Source: Fischerella sp. JS2 (GTDB lineage: Bacteria; Cyanobacteriota; Cyanobacteriia; Cyanobacteriales; Nostocaceae). From it: a stretch of 64,000 nt of DNA. This document shows positions 54,993 to 64,000 of the stretch, piece after piece (position 1 is the first letter of the stretch; each line of letters opens with the position of its first letter). The stretch covers positions 6,945,724-7,009,723 of the forward strand of contig NZ_CP135918.1 of assembly GCF_032393985.1 (NCBI RefSeq), read 5' to 3'. The position numbers were made by a program, and so were the translations under genes. Below the pieces are notes generated by a model. The model did not search any database. It was given only the letters and a program-made list of their open reading frames with translations, and was not told the DNA's origin.

Positions 54993-55643
54993 TTGAAAAC
55001 TGAACGATCTGAAGACGTTCTTCAGTTTTGGTTTCCTAAGCAACCAAGCAATGATCAAAGGGCGATGGTTCGTCAGTGGGAATGGTGGTTTCGCGGGGGT
55101 GCTGATGCTGATATAATCGAGCATTTTTCACCACTGCTGGAACAAGCGATACAAGGTGAACTTGACGCCTGGTCTAGTGAGCCACGGTCACGGCTCGCCC
55201 TTATCATAATCCTCGACCAATTTTCGCGAACAATCCATCGTTTAACTGCTCAAGCATTTGCACAAGACCCAAAGGCTTGCGCGCTGACGCTTGAAGGGAT
55301 TGACGTTGGTCACTATGCATCTCTTAAAACACCTTGGGAAAAGACCTTTTTTCTTCTGCCATTGGGGCATTCCGAAGATATAGGGAACCTAGATTTAGCA
55401 GTCAAGCTTGCAGATGAAATAGTGAAGGAGGCACCACAGGAGTATCGCCCGTTGTTAGAGTTCTCCGCAGCGCAAGCGCGCGGACATCGGGAGGTGATTG
55501 CACGGTTCGGCCGTCATCCTCATCGCAATGAGGTACTAGGGCGTCAATCAACCTTTGATGAACTTGAATATCTCGCGACTGGTAGGCTCGTACATACGCG
55601 CCCAATGCCGCCACACCTGTCGCAATTTCTCTCCAATACTTGA
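54993..55643 (+). CDS. DUF924 family protein
   Basis: 216 residues from TTG 54993, GGAAGG 8 bases upstream. The whole protein is DUF924, a TPR-like helical fold: 'VLQFWFP', 'LALIIILDQFSRTIHRLTAQ', 'FFLLPLGHSEDIGNLDLAVK' and 'ARFGRHPHRNEVLGRQSTFDELEYL'. Function unknown. Base composition is somewhat GC-richer than its neighbours, and the TTG start is unusual, which could hint at transfer from another bacterium. Confidence 0.92.
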   Translation: MKTERSEDVLQFWFPKQPSNDQRAMVRQWEWWFRGGADADIIEHFSPLLEQAIQGELDAWSSEPRSRLALIIILDQFSRTIHRLTAQAFAQDPKACALTLEGIDVGHYASLKTPWEKTFFLLPLGHSEDIGNLDLAVKLADEIVKEAPQEYRPLLEFSAAQARGHREVIARFGRHPHRNEVLGRQSTFDELEYLATGRLVHTRPMPPHLSQFLSNT

Positions 55644-55669
55644 GGTAGTTAAACCTCGATTTCTCACAT

Positions 55670-56278
55670 TTATAAAAAACTTTGTAAATAACTAAAGCTA
55701 GAAAAAAGCTGATCTTGTCTTCCCCAAATTTCTAAGTCAAACCAGCCATGATTTTGGACATCAGGCTTTAGTAAAGCTCCGGTAATATTAACTGTTACCC
55801 CATAGCGAGAAACTAATTCATAAATTACTGGTTTGTGGTAATGATTTTTCGATACACACAGTTGTAAACGTAGTCTATTGGTTTGATTACTAGAGATTTG
55901 CGGATAGAGTTGGTTTTCCCATTTAGTTACTAAACTAGTATGTTCATTGCCTGTTATATTACTTTCTGAAATTGGAAAAGACTGAGAGTTTTGACTAGGC
56001 TGAATACTTCCGACAATACCTACTTGCATAAGATCCACACCTATTCGTTGCAAATAAGAGAGGCTATTGATAACTTGTTCTGGGTTACCCTGAAGTTCTA
56101 AATCGAACCAGCCGCAGCTATCAATGTCTGCTGTTAGAGAAGCTGCCTTAATATTAACTGTAAGATTGTAACGGGATATTAATCGAGAAATTACAGGTTG
56201 CCGATGGTAGTGCTGAGGTACTCGAATCCGGATGTGGACTGGAGGTATTTTTGCAGAGTTAGATTTAAAGGTAGTCAT
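55670..56278 (-). CDS. Protein of two NIL domains
   Basis: About 202 residues from ATG 56278; the frame extends to 56332 with no ribosome binding site at either. Two NIL ferredoxin-like domains: residues about 10-80 ('HIRIRVPQHYHRQPVISRLI', 'LTVNIKAASL', 'GWFDLELQGNPEQVINSLSY') and about 128-198 ('LRLQLCVSKNHYHKPVIYEL', 'GVTVNITGALL', 'GWFDLEIWG'). NIL domains at the end of MetN ATPases bind methionine and inhibit transport. Here they stand alone, downstream of cysT-cysW on the same strand, and may sense a sulfur compound for that transporter. Role inferred. Confidence 0.85.
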   Translation of the reverse strand: MTTFKSNSAKIPPVHIRIRVPQHYHRQPVISRLISRYNLTVNIKAASLTADIDSCGWFDLELQGNPEQVINSLSYLQRIGVDLMQVGIVGSIQPSQNSQSFPISESNITGNEHTSLVTKWENQLYPQISSNQTNRLRLQLCVSKNHYHKPVIYELVSRYGVTVNITGALLKPDVQNHGWFDLEIWGRQDQLFSSFSYLQSFL

Positions 56279-56399
56279 ACAAAATAGGCTGGAAAACATA
56301 AATGTTAATAGTAGGGGCGCGAAGCTTTGCACCCTTACAGTAATTGATTGTTAGTTGTTGATTGTTTTAAACAACAACCAACAAACAACAAACAACTAT

Positions 56400-56666
56400 T
56401 TACCAATTACCTATATTGTTGTCTTCCCAAATTTCCAGTTCCAATTCTTTGAGATAATTCAGTCCACTATTAATTTGCTCAGGCGTTCCTTGTAAGTCTA
56501 GGTCAAACCAACCATCACCAATGGCATTAGCTCCAAGAATAGCAGCAGAAATATTCACCGTTAGATCATAGTCAGAAACTAAGCGAGAAATAACTGGTTC
56601 GTGACGATAATCTTTGGGAATTCTAACGCGAATTCGTTTGTTGGTAAGGGTATTGTGAGAAACCAT
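56400..56666 (-). CDS. Single NIL domain protein, 88 residues
   Basis: AGGAG 9 bases before ATG 56666. One NIL domain: 'KRIRVRIPKDYRHEPVISRL', 'YDLTVNISAAILGANAIGDG', 'WFDLDLQGTPEQINSGLNYL'. It is closely similar to the first half of the downstream two-domain protein, so the two genes probably arose by duplication. It follows cysW by 130 bases of tagtcattagtcac repeats, on the same strand. Predicted to be a small sulfur-amino-acid or anion sensor acting with the sulfate transporter; not proven. Confidence 0.88.
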   Translation of the reverse strand: MVSHNTLTNKRIRVRIPKDYRHEPVISRLVSDYDLTVNISAAILGANAIGDGWFDLDLQGTPEQINSGLNYLKELELEIWEDNNIGNW

Positions 56667-56797
56667 ATTTGAATTCTCCTATTCCAATTTTGATTAATTA
56701 GTCATTAGTCACATTGGTTATTTGTTGGTAGTTGATTGTTGAGTGTACTTTCAAACAACAAACAACAAGCAACATCAAAATGACTAATGACTAATGA

Positions 56798-57697
56798 CTA
56801 ATGAGCCTTTGTTGATTTGATACCTGTTTTCCGTTCTAAAATCCCCTTTAACACCAAAGTTACGACTGCAAGCAGTGCTAAGATCACAGCAGCTGAGTAG
56901 GCTGCCTCTGTTTCGTACTGTTTGTAAGCATCCTCTACGAATAGAGGTAAGCTTTGAGTTTTACCAGCGATGTTTCCAGAGACTACGGAAACTGCACCGA
57001 ATTCACCCATTGCTCTGGCATTGGTCAAAATTAAGCCGTAAAGCAAACCCCAACGGATATTTGGTAATGTCACACGCCAAAATGTTTGCCAGCTATTTGC
57101 ACCCAAAGTTTGCGCTGCTTCTTCTTGATCGCTTCCTAACTCCTCTAACACCGGAATGACTTCACGGGCAACAAAGGGCATACTCACAAAAGCTGTGGCC
57201 AGTAACATCCCGGGGAAAGCAAAAATAATTTTGATACCATGCTCTTGCAACCAGCCCCCAAACCATCCATTTCGTCCGTAGACTAGCACAAGCATTAAAC
57301 CGGCGACGACGGGCGAAATTGAAAAGGGTAGGTCTATGATACTCAAAATTAAAGTGCGACCAGGAAATTTGTGACGAGCGATCGCCCAAGCTGCACACAA
57401 ACCAAATATAGTGTTTACTGGTACAGCAATTAAAGCTAGTAGTAATGTCAGCTTGGCTGCACTCAGAAAATCTTCTCGTGTTAGGTTAGACAGAAACGGC
57501 CCAGCTCCATTTTTGAATGCTTGGTAAAAAACGTTGATAGCAGGGATATACAGCATTAACGCTAAATATCCCAACGCGATCCCAATTAATATTACAGGAA
57601 CGAAACTCCTTGTTTTGGTAGGTTTTTGTTTGTTGGGATTTGCTGGTGTTGTATGAAAATGGGGTTGCACAAAAGAGGCTTCTTCATTTGGTGTCAT
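56798..57697 (-). CDS. cysW: Sulfate/thiosulfate ABC transporter permease CysW
   Basis: 299 residues, six membrane helices after a polar N-terminus. '[21 protein letters not shown]'-type start (here '[20 protein letters not shown]'), '[20 protein letters not shown]' and the EAA loop '[21 protein letters not shown]' followed by '[20 protein letters not shown]' are CysW-specific. It pairs with CysT to form the channel. Its start overlaps the cysT stop by 14 bases, showing translational coupling. Confidence 0.96.
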   Translation of the reverse strand: MTPNEEASFVQPHFHTTPANPNKQKPTKTRSFVPVILIGIALGYLALMLYIPAINVFYQAFKNGAGPFLSNLTREDFLSAAKLTLLLALIAVPVNTIFGLCAAWAIARHKFPGRTLILSIIDLPFSISPVVAGLMLVLVYGRNGWFGGWLQEHGIKIIFAFPGMLLATAFVSMPFVAREVIPVLEELGSDQEEAAQTLGANSWQTFWRVTLPNIRWGLLYGLILTNARAMGEFGAVSVVSGNIAGKTQSLPLFVEDAYKQYETEAAYSAAVILALLAVVTLVLKGILERKTGIKSTKAH

Positions 57698-58565
57698 ATC
57701 TTCTTGCCCAACTTTGTAAGAAATTAATCGCCAGCAGTATCAGCAAAGAAATTACCAGTAGCACCATGCCAATTACCGTTGCACCGGAATAGTCATACTG
57801 CTCTAGACGTTGGAAAATCAGTACAGGTGCAATCAAATCTTTGAAGGGAGTGTTGGAAGATATAATTACCGTCGAGCCGTATTCGCCAACAGCACGGGAG
57901 AAACCCAAGGCTACACCTGTCAAAATTGTGGGAAATAACGGCGGTAGAATCACATTCCAAAAAGTCTGCCATTGGGATGCACCTAAAGACCAAGCAGCTT
58001 CTTCGATTTCTTTTTCCATTTCCTGAAGTACAGGTTGCACTGTCCGTACTACAAAAGGCAGCGAGATAAAAATCATCGCCACAGCTACACCCAAACTAGT
58101 AAAAGATATCTTGATACCCAAGGGGGCAAACAGCGAACCAATCCAGCCATTATCACTGTATACAGTGGCTAGTGTTAAACCTGCTACTGCTGTTGGCAAT
58201 GCAAATGGTAAATCTACGGTGGCATCAATAAATCTTTTGCCTGGAAAGTCATAACGAACTAGAACCCAAGCAATCAAAGTACCAAAAACACCATTGAGTA
58301 AAGCAGTTATTAATGCTGTTAAAAAAGTTACATTATATGCTGATAATGCGATCGGACTAGTAGCAATTTGCCAAAACTCAGCCGGGGATTTAGTCGCCGC
58401 TTTCAAAAACATGGCAGTGATTGGGATAATCAACATCACTGTTAGATATCCCAAGGTAATTCGCCATGTCCAAGGAAGATGAAAGAATTGATCCAAAAAC
58501 TTCTTCCAGTCTGGAGTCTTGTTTCTAGCTTTTTGTTGAGGTGATGAAGGAGAGGATACGGTCAT
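57684..58565 (-). CDS. cysT: Sulfate/thiosulfate ABC transporter permease CysT (CysU)
   Basis: ATG 58565 ([20 protein letters not shown]) is preferred. The frame continues to 58694, but those extra 43 codons are translated ggacaagg repeat DNA ([11 protein letters not shown]) and overlap sbpA. Six helices; '[20 protein letters not shown]', '[20 protein letters not shown]', EAA loop '[22 protein letters not shown]' and '[17 protein letters not shown]' are diagnostic. It is the second gene of sbpA-cysT-cysW. Confidence 0.95.
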   Translation of the reverse strand: MTVSSPSSPQQKARNKTPDWKKFLDQFFHLPWTWRITLGYLTVMLIIPITAMFLKAATKSPAEFWQIATSPIALSAYNVTFLTALITALLNGVFGTLIAWVLVRYDFPGKRFIDATVDLPFALPTAVAGLTLATVYSDNGWIGSLFAPLGIKISFTSLGVAVAMIFISLPFVVRTVQPVLQEMEKEIEEAAWSLGASQWQTFWNVILPPLFPTILTGVALGFSRAVGEYGSTVIISSNTPFKDLIAPVLIFQRLEQYDYSGATVIGMVLLVISLLILLAINFLQSWARRYDTK

Positions 58566-58644
58566 GGGGATAAGGGATTGGAAGGGGGACAAGGGGGATA
58601 AAGAGGACAAGGAGGACAAATGACCAATGACTAATGACCATTGA

Positions 58645-59802
58645 CTAACGTCTGATTTTGGCTTGGATTTGGTCAAAAACTGCTCCATCTTCAAAAAATT
58701 TCTTTTGCACTTCCGCCCATCCGCCGTAGTCTTGAACGTTTCCTAGATTATTGACCTTCGTATATTTATCGGCAAGTGCTTTGAGTTCTTTATTTTGAGC
58801 GACTGCTTCATCTAGGGGTCGAAATCCCAGTTTGGCAAACTCTTGCTGTGCTTCTGGAGTAAAGAGGTATTGAACAAAAGCTTCTGCTACTTCACGAGAA
58901 CCGTGCTTATCAACGTTCTTATCCACCACTGAAATTGGATTGTCGATGGAGATATTCACATCTGGAACAACATAATCAACTTTCTCGCCCTTCTGTTGTG
59001 CCAGAATCACTTCGTTTTCGTAGTTAATCAAAGCATCTCCCTGACCCTGTTTAGCAAAAGCGTCAGTGGCTTCACGGGCATCTTTTGTTAAGATTGGTAC
59101 ATTGCTGTAAACTTTGGTCACAAAGTCCAGGGCTTTGTCTTCTCCTCCCCCTGTTTTAATGACTGAGTTCCACAGTGCGAGAAAGTTCCAACGAGCAATA
59201 CCTGATGTTTTGGGGTCAGCAGTAATTACTTTAATATCGCCTTTCTCCAAATCTGCCCAAGTTTTGATATTTTTTGGGTTTCCAGGACGAGTGATGAGGG
59301 CTGCAACAGTCTTCGATACGATCGCATTATTAGGGACTTCTTTTTCCCATCCAGGTTCAATCAGTCCAGCCTTCTCAATTTTTTGAGTGTCTAAAGCCAG
59401 CGCCAGGTGAACTACATCTGCTTCCAAACCATCGATGACTGCACGAGTTTGTGAACCAGATCCCCCATAACTTTGCCTAAAGGTAACGTTTTGGTTATGC
59501 TCTTGTTTCCACTTCTCGACAAACTTAGGAATAATAGCATCGTGAGCGGCTTTAGTAACTGCAAAGGAAACGAGGGTTACTTCGACATCCTGTTTATTGT
59601 TTCCTGCTGCCACAGGATTTGCTGTAGGATTATCAGCACTACCGTTGCCATTCCCACCAGAGCAGGATGCGATCGCTACACTCAAGCTAACTCCAACTAA
59701 AGCAAGCGATAGAAAGCCTTTGATTGAATTAACTCTTACCCTACTAGTGATTTTTAATAAGGTTTGTCTTAATTTTGTAATAATACCCTGCCACGAACTC
59801 AT
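58645..59802 (-). CDS. sbpA: Sulfate-binding lipoprotein SbpA
   Basis: 385 residues. The signal peptide ends in the lipobox 'VAIASC' (Cys about 47), then a Gly/Asn-rich linker. Mature sequence has '[18 protein letters not shown]', '[20 protein letters not shown]', '[16 protein letters not shown]', '[18 protein letters not shown]' and 'FRPLDEAV', all typical of periplasmic sulfate-binding proteins. First gene of the sulfate transport cluster; the ATPase CysA is not in the window, so either it lies elsewhere or a shared ATPase serves. The 200-base region upstream to dhaL holds its promoter. Confidence 0.96.
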   Translation of the reverse strand: MSSWQGIITKLRQTLLKITSRVRVNSIKGFLSLALVGVSLSVAIASCSGGNGNGSADNPTANPVAAGNNKQDVEVTLVSFAVTKAAHDAIIPKFVEKWKQEHNQNVTFRQSYGGSGSQTRAVIDGLEADVVHLALALDTQKIEKAGLIEPGWEKEVPNNAIVSKTVAALITRPGNPKNIKTWADLEKGDIKVITADPKTSGIARWNFLALWNSVIKTGGGEDKALDFVTKVYSNVPILTKDAREATDAFAKQGQGDALINYENEVILAQQKGEKVDYVVPDVNISIDNPISVVDKNVDKHGSREVAEAFVQYLFTPEAQQEFAKLGFRPLDEAVAQNKELKALADKYTKVNNLGNVQDYGGWAEVQKKFFEDGAVFDQIQAKIRR

Positions 59803-60019
59803 TCAGTTTACCCCGTTTGCTTAAAAACTACTATTACTCGGTCGGTTTATAGGATTTAATAGTTATTTGTGAGCTATATTACATGGGTGCTGCTTAAAAA
59901 TCAAGAGAATATCTACGCTTCATTGATAGGGAAAGTGAGAATAGTCTGATAGTTGTGGCTGAAAATAGAGTACTGAGGTTATTTACCTTGGCAAAATATA
60001 TCAAATTCCCCCTACACTC

Positions 60020-60649
60020 CTATTTCTTAACTACATCTAACAAACTCTGCAACATTAAATAAACAGAAGTTGCCCCTGGATCTTGATGTCCTACACTTCG
60101 TTGTCCTAAATAACTGGCACGGCCTTTTTTAGCCTGCATTGGTGTTGTATCTTGCATTCCCTTCTCTGCTGCTGCTACAGCTTTTTGCATTGCTGATAAT
60201 ATATTTTCACCTGCTGCTACAGCTTGTCCAAAAGCTGTGACAGCTGGCGATAAAGCATCCACCATTGTTTTATCGCCCAGTTGTGCTTTTCCCCGCCCAA
60301 CGACGCCATCTAACCCTGCTTGCAGCATCGCTAGCATATCTTGCTCATTTAGTTCTTGTTTATCAGCTACTACCGTACTCGCTCGTAAAAACAATGTGCC
60401 ATAAAGCGGACCGCTTGCACCGCCAACTGTGGAAATGAGCGTCATGCTCACCATTTTAAGAATACTACCGATGTCTTTATCTGCAACAGTTGGCAACTGA
60501 GTCACTACCTTTTTAAAACCACGTTCCATATTTATACCGTGGTCAGCATCGCCTATGGCTGCATCTAATTCTGTTAAATAGTCTTTGTTTTCTTCGACTA
60601 CAGTTGCAAAGGTTTGCAACCACTGTAAAATTTGCTCTTTTGTCGCCAT
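60020..60649 (-). CDS. dhaL: Dihydroxyacetone kinase subunit DhaL
   Basis: 209 residues; AGGAGGT 8 bases before ATG 60649. ADP/ATP-binding helical barrel: 'LDAAIGDADHGINMERGF' carries the Asp triad that holds Mg2+, 'TVGGASGPLYGTLFLRA', 'LGDKTMVDALSPAVTAF' and 'ASYLGQRSVGHQDPGATS' complete the site. With DhaK it phosphorylates dihydroxyacetone, taking phosphate from DhaM or, in fused kinases, from ATP. dhaK is upstream on the same strand but 2.3 kb away, separated by an opposite-strand gene. Confidence 0.96.
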   Translation of the reverse strand: MATKEQILQWLQTFATVVEENKDYLTELDAAIGDADHGINMERGFKKVVTQLPTVADKDIGSILKMVSMTLISTVGGASGPLYGTLFLRASTVVADKQELNEQDMLAMLQAGLDGVVGRGKAQLGDKTMVDALSPAVTAFGQAVAAGENILSAMQKAVAAAEKGMQDTTPMQAKKGRASYLGQRSVGHQDPGATSVYLMLQSLLDVVKK

Positions 60650-60738
60650 CTGTGTACCTCCTACTGAACGCAGATATCAAAGAAAAATATCCGAGTTTTT
60701 ACGGTTTCGGCATTGAACAAATGTAAAAGGGAGTAGTA

Positions 60739-62760
60739 ATGTATCTAAGAGAACATCAGCTTGTGTTTTTTGCCAAAGCCTCTATTTACAAACAAATTCC
60801 CTGCTTGATTTTTGTGGCTCTTGTCACTTCTACTTGTGCTGACTATACCAAAAATGCTGATATTCAAATTGCCCAAGCTACCCCAAGCGTGGCAGAAAAT
60901 ATTGTATTTCCCAAAAATATAGGGGTAATAGATGTTACTGCACCAGAATATGGAGCTATACCCAATGATGGTAAGGATGATACGGAAGCTATTCAAAAAG
61001 CACTCAGTCGGTTTCCTGGTCAAGGAAGAATTATTTACTTACCTAACGGTGTATATGATATTTCTAATAGTCTACATTGGCCGGCTGGAGAACGTAACCG
61101 CTCTGACTATAAGTATACTACGCTACAAGGTCAAAGTCGCGATCGCGTGATTATTCGCCTTCAAGATCAATCTCCTTTGTTCCAGGACTCTAGCAAACCT
61201 CGGCCAGTTATTTCCACAGGATTCGATCCAGATTTAGATCCGAACTCAGAAGATTTTAAAGCGAGTTTGGTGGCTCAACGTTTTGGTAATTCAGTAAGAA
61301 ATCTCACTATTATAGTTGGCAAAAATAACCCAGGTGCAGAAGGATTGAATTTTGTTGCTAATAATCAAGGAGCAGTAAGAAGCGTCAAGATTATCTCTGA
61401 AGACAAAAAGGGAGCTACTGGTTTAGCTCTAACTCATGGTGAAATTGGGCCTCTTTTGATTGAGGATGTAGAAATTGTTGGCTTTGATTATGGTGTTCGT
61501 ACGAACAACAACATCAATAGCATTACCATGCAGAATATTACAGTCCACGATCAAAATTTTGCAGGTATTTTGAACAATGGACAAGCAATGAGTCTAGAGG
61601 GTTTCAATAGCATTAATTCTGTATCAGCAATTATCAATGGTCTTGATCCTAATGAAGGTGTTGATTTTGGTAGTACTTTAACTCTAGTAAATGCTAAATT
61701 GATTGGTCGCGATCGCGCTAAAAAATTACCAGCAATTTCTTCAGCTGGATTTATCTATGCCAGAAATATATCCTCTTCTGGCTACAAAGAAATTCTCTTA
61801 AACAATACCAAAGAAGCAAAAAAAATAGTTAAAGGTTCCAGCTTGGATGAATATACATCCCACCCAATGAATTCGCAATTTCCTTCACCATCAAAGTCAC
61901 TGCAACTTCCCATTAAACAATTTCCCAAGTTGAAATGGGATAATCCCCAAAAGTGGGTGAGTGTTGAAAAATTTGGTGCAATTGCTGATGATAATAAAGA
62001 TGATACAGCTGCTTTTCAAGCGGCAATTGATTCTGGTGCAACAACTGTAGTAGTACCAGGTGGAAAAGGAACGTTTATAATCGACGGTTCTCTGCGACTA
62101 CGAGACAAATTAGAAAGATTTATTAGTACAGGAGGAGCGCTGAATGGCAAAGGAGAAATAGTAGCAGATAACGGTAGTAAACCAACACTGATTATTGAAA
62201 ACTTCTTTGTTGAATTCGGTTCTAACTTGAGATGGAAGAGTATTGCCAACAGAACTGTTGTTTACCGCAGTATTAGTCACCTGGATTTGGTAAGTAACGG
62301 TACTGGAGATTTATTTATTGATGATGTTGTTGTGCCGCATAAACTCAGATTTGTCAATCGTGCTCAACATATCTGGGCACGGCAGCTAAATCCTGAAGGA
62401 TCTTCAGAAACGAATGTGGTTAATAATGGGGCAAAGCTTTGGATTCTCGGCTTTAAAACAGAGCAAGGTAAGATAAAAATAGAAACTAGCAACGGAGGCT
62501 TTACTGAAGTTTTGGGTGGGCTGATTTATGCTGCTGGTAGGCAAGATCCAAAAGAGCCTCTCTTCCGCGTAGTCAATGGTTCTGCTACTTTCATTGGTGT
62601 TGCTGATGCTTATTTTGATAATGATACCTACCAAATATGGGTAGAGGAAACACGTGGTAGCAAGACAAAAAGGCTCACTAGAGATAAAGTTCTTAATAGG
62701 ATAGCTGGTAACGGCCGGGTTCTGCTGTTATATACGGGTTTTGAAAAGTCACCGCGTTAA
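60739..62760 (+). CDS. Secreted beta-helix protein with two pectate_lyase_3-type repeats
   Basis: 673 residues, AAAGGGAG 6 bases before ATG 60739. An N-terminal hydrophobic segment ending 'LVTSTCA' could be a lipoprotein-type signal. Two right-handed beta-helix units each start with the GH28-related motif: 'APEYGAIPNDGKDDTEAIQK' (about residue 74) and 'VEKFGAIADDNKDDTAAFQA' (about 413). This is the architecture of pectate_lyase_3/GH55-like proteins and tailspike-like polysaccharide-binding proteins. A polysaccharide substrate, perhaps the cell's own sheath, is likely; catalytic residues cannot be assigned by eye. It is transcribed against dhaK and dhaL, between them. Confidence 0.85.
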   Translation: MYLREHQLVFFAKASIYKQIPCLIFVALVTSTCADYTKNADIQIAQATPSVAENIVFPKNIGVIDVTAPEYGAIPNDGKDDTEAIQKALSRFPGQGRIIYLPNGVYDISNSLHWPAGERNRSDYKYTTLQGQSRDRVIIRLQDQSPLFQDSSKPRPVISTGFDPDLDPNSEDFKASLVAQRFGNSVRNLTIIVGKNNPGAEGLNFVANNQGAVRSVKIISEDKKGATGLALTHGEIGPLLIEDVEIVGFDYGVRTNNNINSITMQNITVHDQNFAGILNNGQAMSLEGFNSINSVSAIINGLDPNEGVDFGSTLTLVNAKLIGRDRAKKLPAISSAGFIYARNISSSGYKEILLNNTKEAKKIVKGSSLDEYTSHPMNSQFPSPSKSLQLPIKQFPKLKWDNPQKWVSVEKFGAIADDNKDDTAAFQAAIDSGATTVVVPGGKGTFIIDGSLRLRDKLERFISTGGALNGKGEIVADNGSKPTLIIENFFVEFGSNLRWKSIANRTVVYRSISHLDLVSNGTGDLFIDDVVVPHKLRFVNRAQHIWARQLNPEGSSETNVVNNGAKLWILGFKTEQGKIKIETSNGGFTEVLGGLIYAAGRQDPKEPLFRVVNGSATFIGVADAYFDNDTYQIWVEETRGSKTKRLTRDKVLNRIAGNGRVLLLYTGFEKSPR

Positions 62761-62884
62761 TAAGTATTTGGGCAAAATTAAATTCATTTGTGGAGGTAGG
62801 GAACTCTTAACAGAGAACAGGAAAAAAAGGTGTGTAATTAGTTCTGTTTGAGTACATAAAACTTATATTAAATCAGTGAATAAT

Positions 62885-62916
62885 GTAGACGTGCAAGCGG
62901 CTTCCCGTAGGGTACA
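62885..62916. repeat. Dispersed GTAGACG...CTTCCCGTAGGGT repeat
   Basis: gtagacgtgcaagcggcttc followed by ccgtagggtaca, another copy of the unit at 6141-6174. aactgataactgataactg units follow at 62958-62982, just before the dhaK stop. Confidence 0.8.
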
Positions 62917-62982
62917 GTTATCAGGCATATGATCGGGGACTTATACCCAGTAATGAAATTGATAACTGATAACTGATAACTG

Positions 62983-64000
62983 TTAAATTCCCCAGCGTAA
63001 GCTTGGAGTTTTCACAGGTGCGTCCCATAAACTAATCATCTCGTCATCTAGCTTAAGTAGAGTGATTGAGCAGCCTTGCATATCCAAGGAAGTGATATAA
63101 GCACCTACTAAATTTCGCACAATTTGCAGTCCCTGCTTTTGACAAATTTCTGCAAGTTTGCGGTAGATGATATACAACTCAGAAATCGGCGTGCCACCCA
63201 TACTATTAACAAAAGCTAATAAGCGATCGCCTTTGGCAAAATTTGCATCTGTCAGTTCCATTTCTTGCCAATCGCCCATTTTTTCGTCCCACTCTCGCAG
63301 TGTCCGAGTATAGGATACATCCTCAATAATTGAAAGCGCTAACATCTCAGCTATCTCATCTGCTGATTTTATACTCATGCGTTCTCTGCCGGGTTCACCG
63401 TGAATCCCGATACCCATTTCTATTTCTTGGTTATCAAGTGCAAATGTCGGTGTACCTTTGACGGGTAGTGTACAAGAAGTCAGTGCCATACCCATACTCC
63501 GTCCATTCAGGTTGACACGTCTACATAGAGCAGCTAGTTGATGTAAATCATATCCCTGCTGGGCTGCTGCACCACAAATTTTTTCTGCTAGTACTGTAGT
63601 TCCCACACCTCTACGCCCCTGGGTATAAAGACTATCTTTGACTGCAACATCATCATCAATCAAAATGTTTAGTACCTGAATACCTTCACTTCTAGCTAAC
63701 TCCGTTGCCATTTCAAAATTCATCACGTCCCCGGAGTAATTTTTGACAATATATAAAATTCCTGCTTCACCATCTACAGCCTTTACTGCTGCTAGCATTT
63801 GATCAGGAGTAGGCGAAGTAAAAACCTCTCCAGGACAAGCGGCATCTAACATTCCCATCCCTACAAAACCAGCATGCATCGGCTCGTGACCACTGCCACC
63901 CCCAGAAATAATTGCTACTTTACCTTTTACGGGTGCATCAGTTCGATAGACAAAATTAGGGTCAAAATTAACTTTGATGAGATCCGGGTGAGCGATCGCC
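62983..64000 (-). CDS. dhaK: Dihydroxyacetone kinase subunit DhaK (N-terminus outside window)
   Basis: The frame is open to the window edge: '[20 protein letters not shown]' and '[20 protein letters not shown]' lie upstream of the first internal ATG (63879), so at least 338 codons are present and only a short N-terminal part is missing. '[20 protein letters not shown]', '[20 protein letters not shown]' and '[13 protein letters not shown]', with the His that binds dihydroxyacetone covalently, confirm DhaK. It ends 'KTPSLRWGI'. Its partner dhaL lies downstream on the same strand beyond the beta-helix gene. Confidence 0.96.
   Translation of the reverse strand, partial: AIAHPDLIKVNFDPNFVYRTDAPVKGKVAIISGGGSGHEPMHAGFVGMGMLDAACPGEVFTSPTPDQMLAAVKAVDGEAGILYIVKNYSGDVMNFEMATELARSEGIQVLNILIDDDVAVKDSLYTQGRRGVGTTVLAEKICGAAAQQGYDLHQLAALCRRVNLNGRSMGMALTSCTLPVKGTPTFALDNQEIEMGIGIHGEPGRERMSIKSADEIAEMLALSIIEDVSYTRTLREWDEKMGDWQEMELTDANFAKGDRLLAFVNSMGGTPISELYIIYRKLAEICQKQGLQIVRNLVGAYITSLDMQGCSITLLKLDDEMISLWDAPVKTPSLRWGI

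Noticed and set aside
58566-58694. A 43-residue N-terminal extension of CysT
   Set aside because: It is encoded by ggacaagg repeat DNA, overlaps sbpA, and a normal CysT start exists at 58565.

Overview
The window reads as chromosomal DNA of a filamentous, probably heterocyst-forming (Nostocales-type) cyanobacterium. The evidence is the dense scatter of the HIP1 octamer GCGATCGC in genes and spacers, cyanobacterial 7-10 nt tandem repeats between genes, and typical cyanobacterial genes (ndhB, DUF3727, DUF2808, an RRM RNA-binding protein, a SigF-type sigma factor, a split UPF0016 pair). No rRNA, tRNA, CRISPR array, prophage or intact insertion sequence was recognised.

Layout. 1-8.2 kb: the 3' part of an alpha-2-macroglobulin gene without a recognisable thioester, then a decaying stretch (a gene with two in-frame stops, a DUF488/DUF6438 deletion junction), two stress/envelope genes (BON lipoprotein, general stress protein), a sensor kinase and a receiver-domain remnant. 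8.5-18.4 kb: paired half-size UPF0016 cation exporters, DUF2808 protein, CYTH phosphatase, a divergent amino-acid ABC transporter (ATPase versus fused binding protein/permease), a secreted thermonuclease and a ferritin-like protein. 18.4-26.4 kb: small membrane and secreted proteins (several under 60 residues), a sugar transferase, a group 2 sigma factor and a small XRE regulator behind an inverted-repeat operator. 26.5-31 kb: Uma2 nuclease, ndhB, RRM protein and a MITE-like element. 31.7-45 kb: housekeeping block with topA, aroQ, a degenerate ADP-ribosylglycohydrolase, a PgpH-type HD phosphodiesterase, BluB, YqeG phosphatase, DUF3727, ruvX and a GNAT protein. 45.5-55.6 kb: Cache/HAMP sensor kinase, menB, an AAA ATPase broken by one base in an A run, dusA convergent with sigF, a BI-1 protein, a truncated DNA methyltransferase, a Crp-type regulator and DUF924. 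55.7-64 kb: sulfate uptake genes sbpA-cysT-cysW followed by two stand-alone NIL-domain genes, then dihydroxyacetone kinase dhaK...dhaL separated by an oppositely oriented beta-helix (pectate-lyase-fold) gene.

How it works together. Few long operons are visible; most transcription units are one to three genes closed by hairpins. The clearest functional units are the sulfate transporter with its NIL proteins (the ATPase CysA is absent from the window), the amino-acid transporter, the paired cation exporter halves, and dhaK/dhaL. At least six gene remnants or broken genes and many dispersed repeats point to a genome carrying substantial decay and repeat expansion. The most promising leads are the stand-alone NIL proteins beside sulfate uptake, the XRE gene with its four half-site operator, and the one-base frameshift in the AAA ATPase. 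No clearly new multi-gene system was found.
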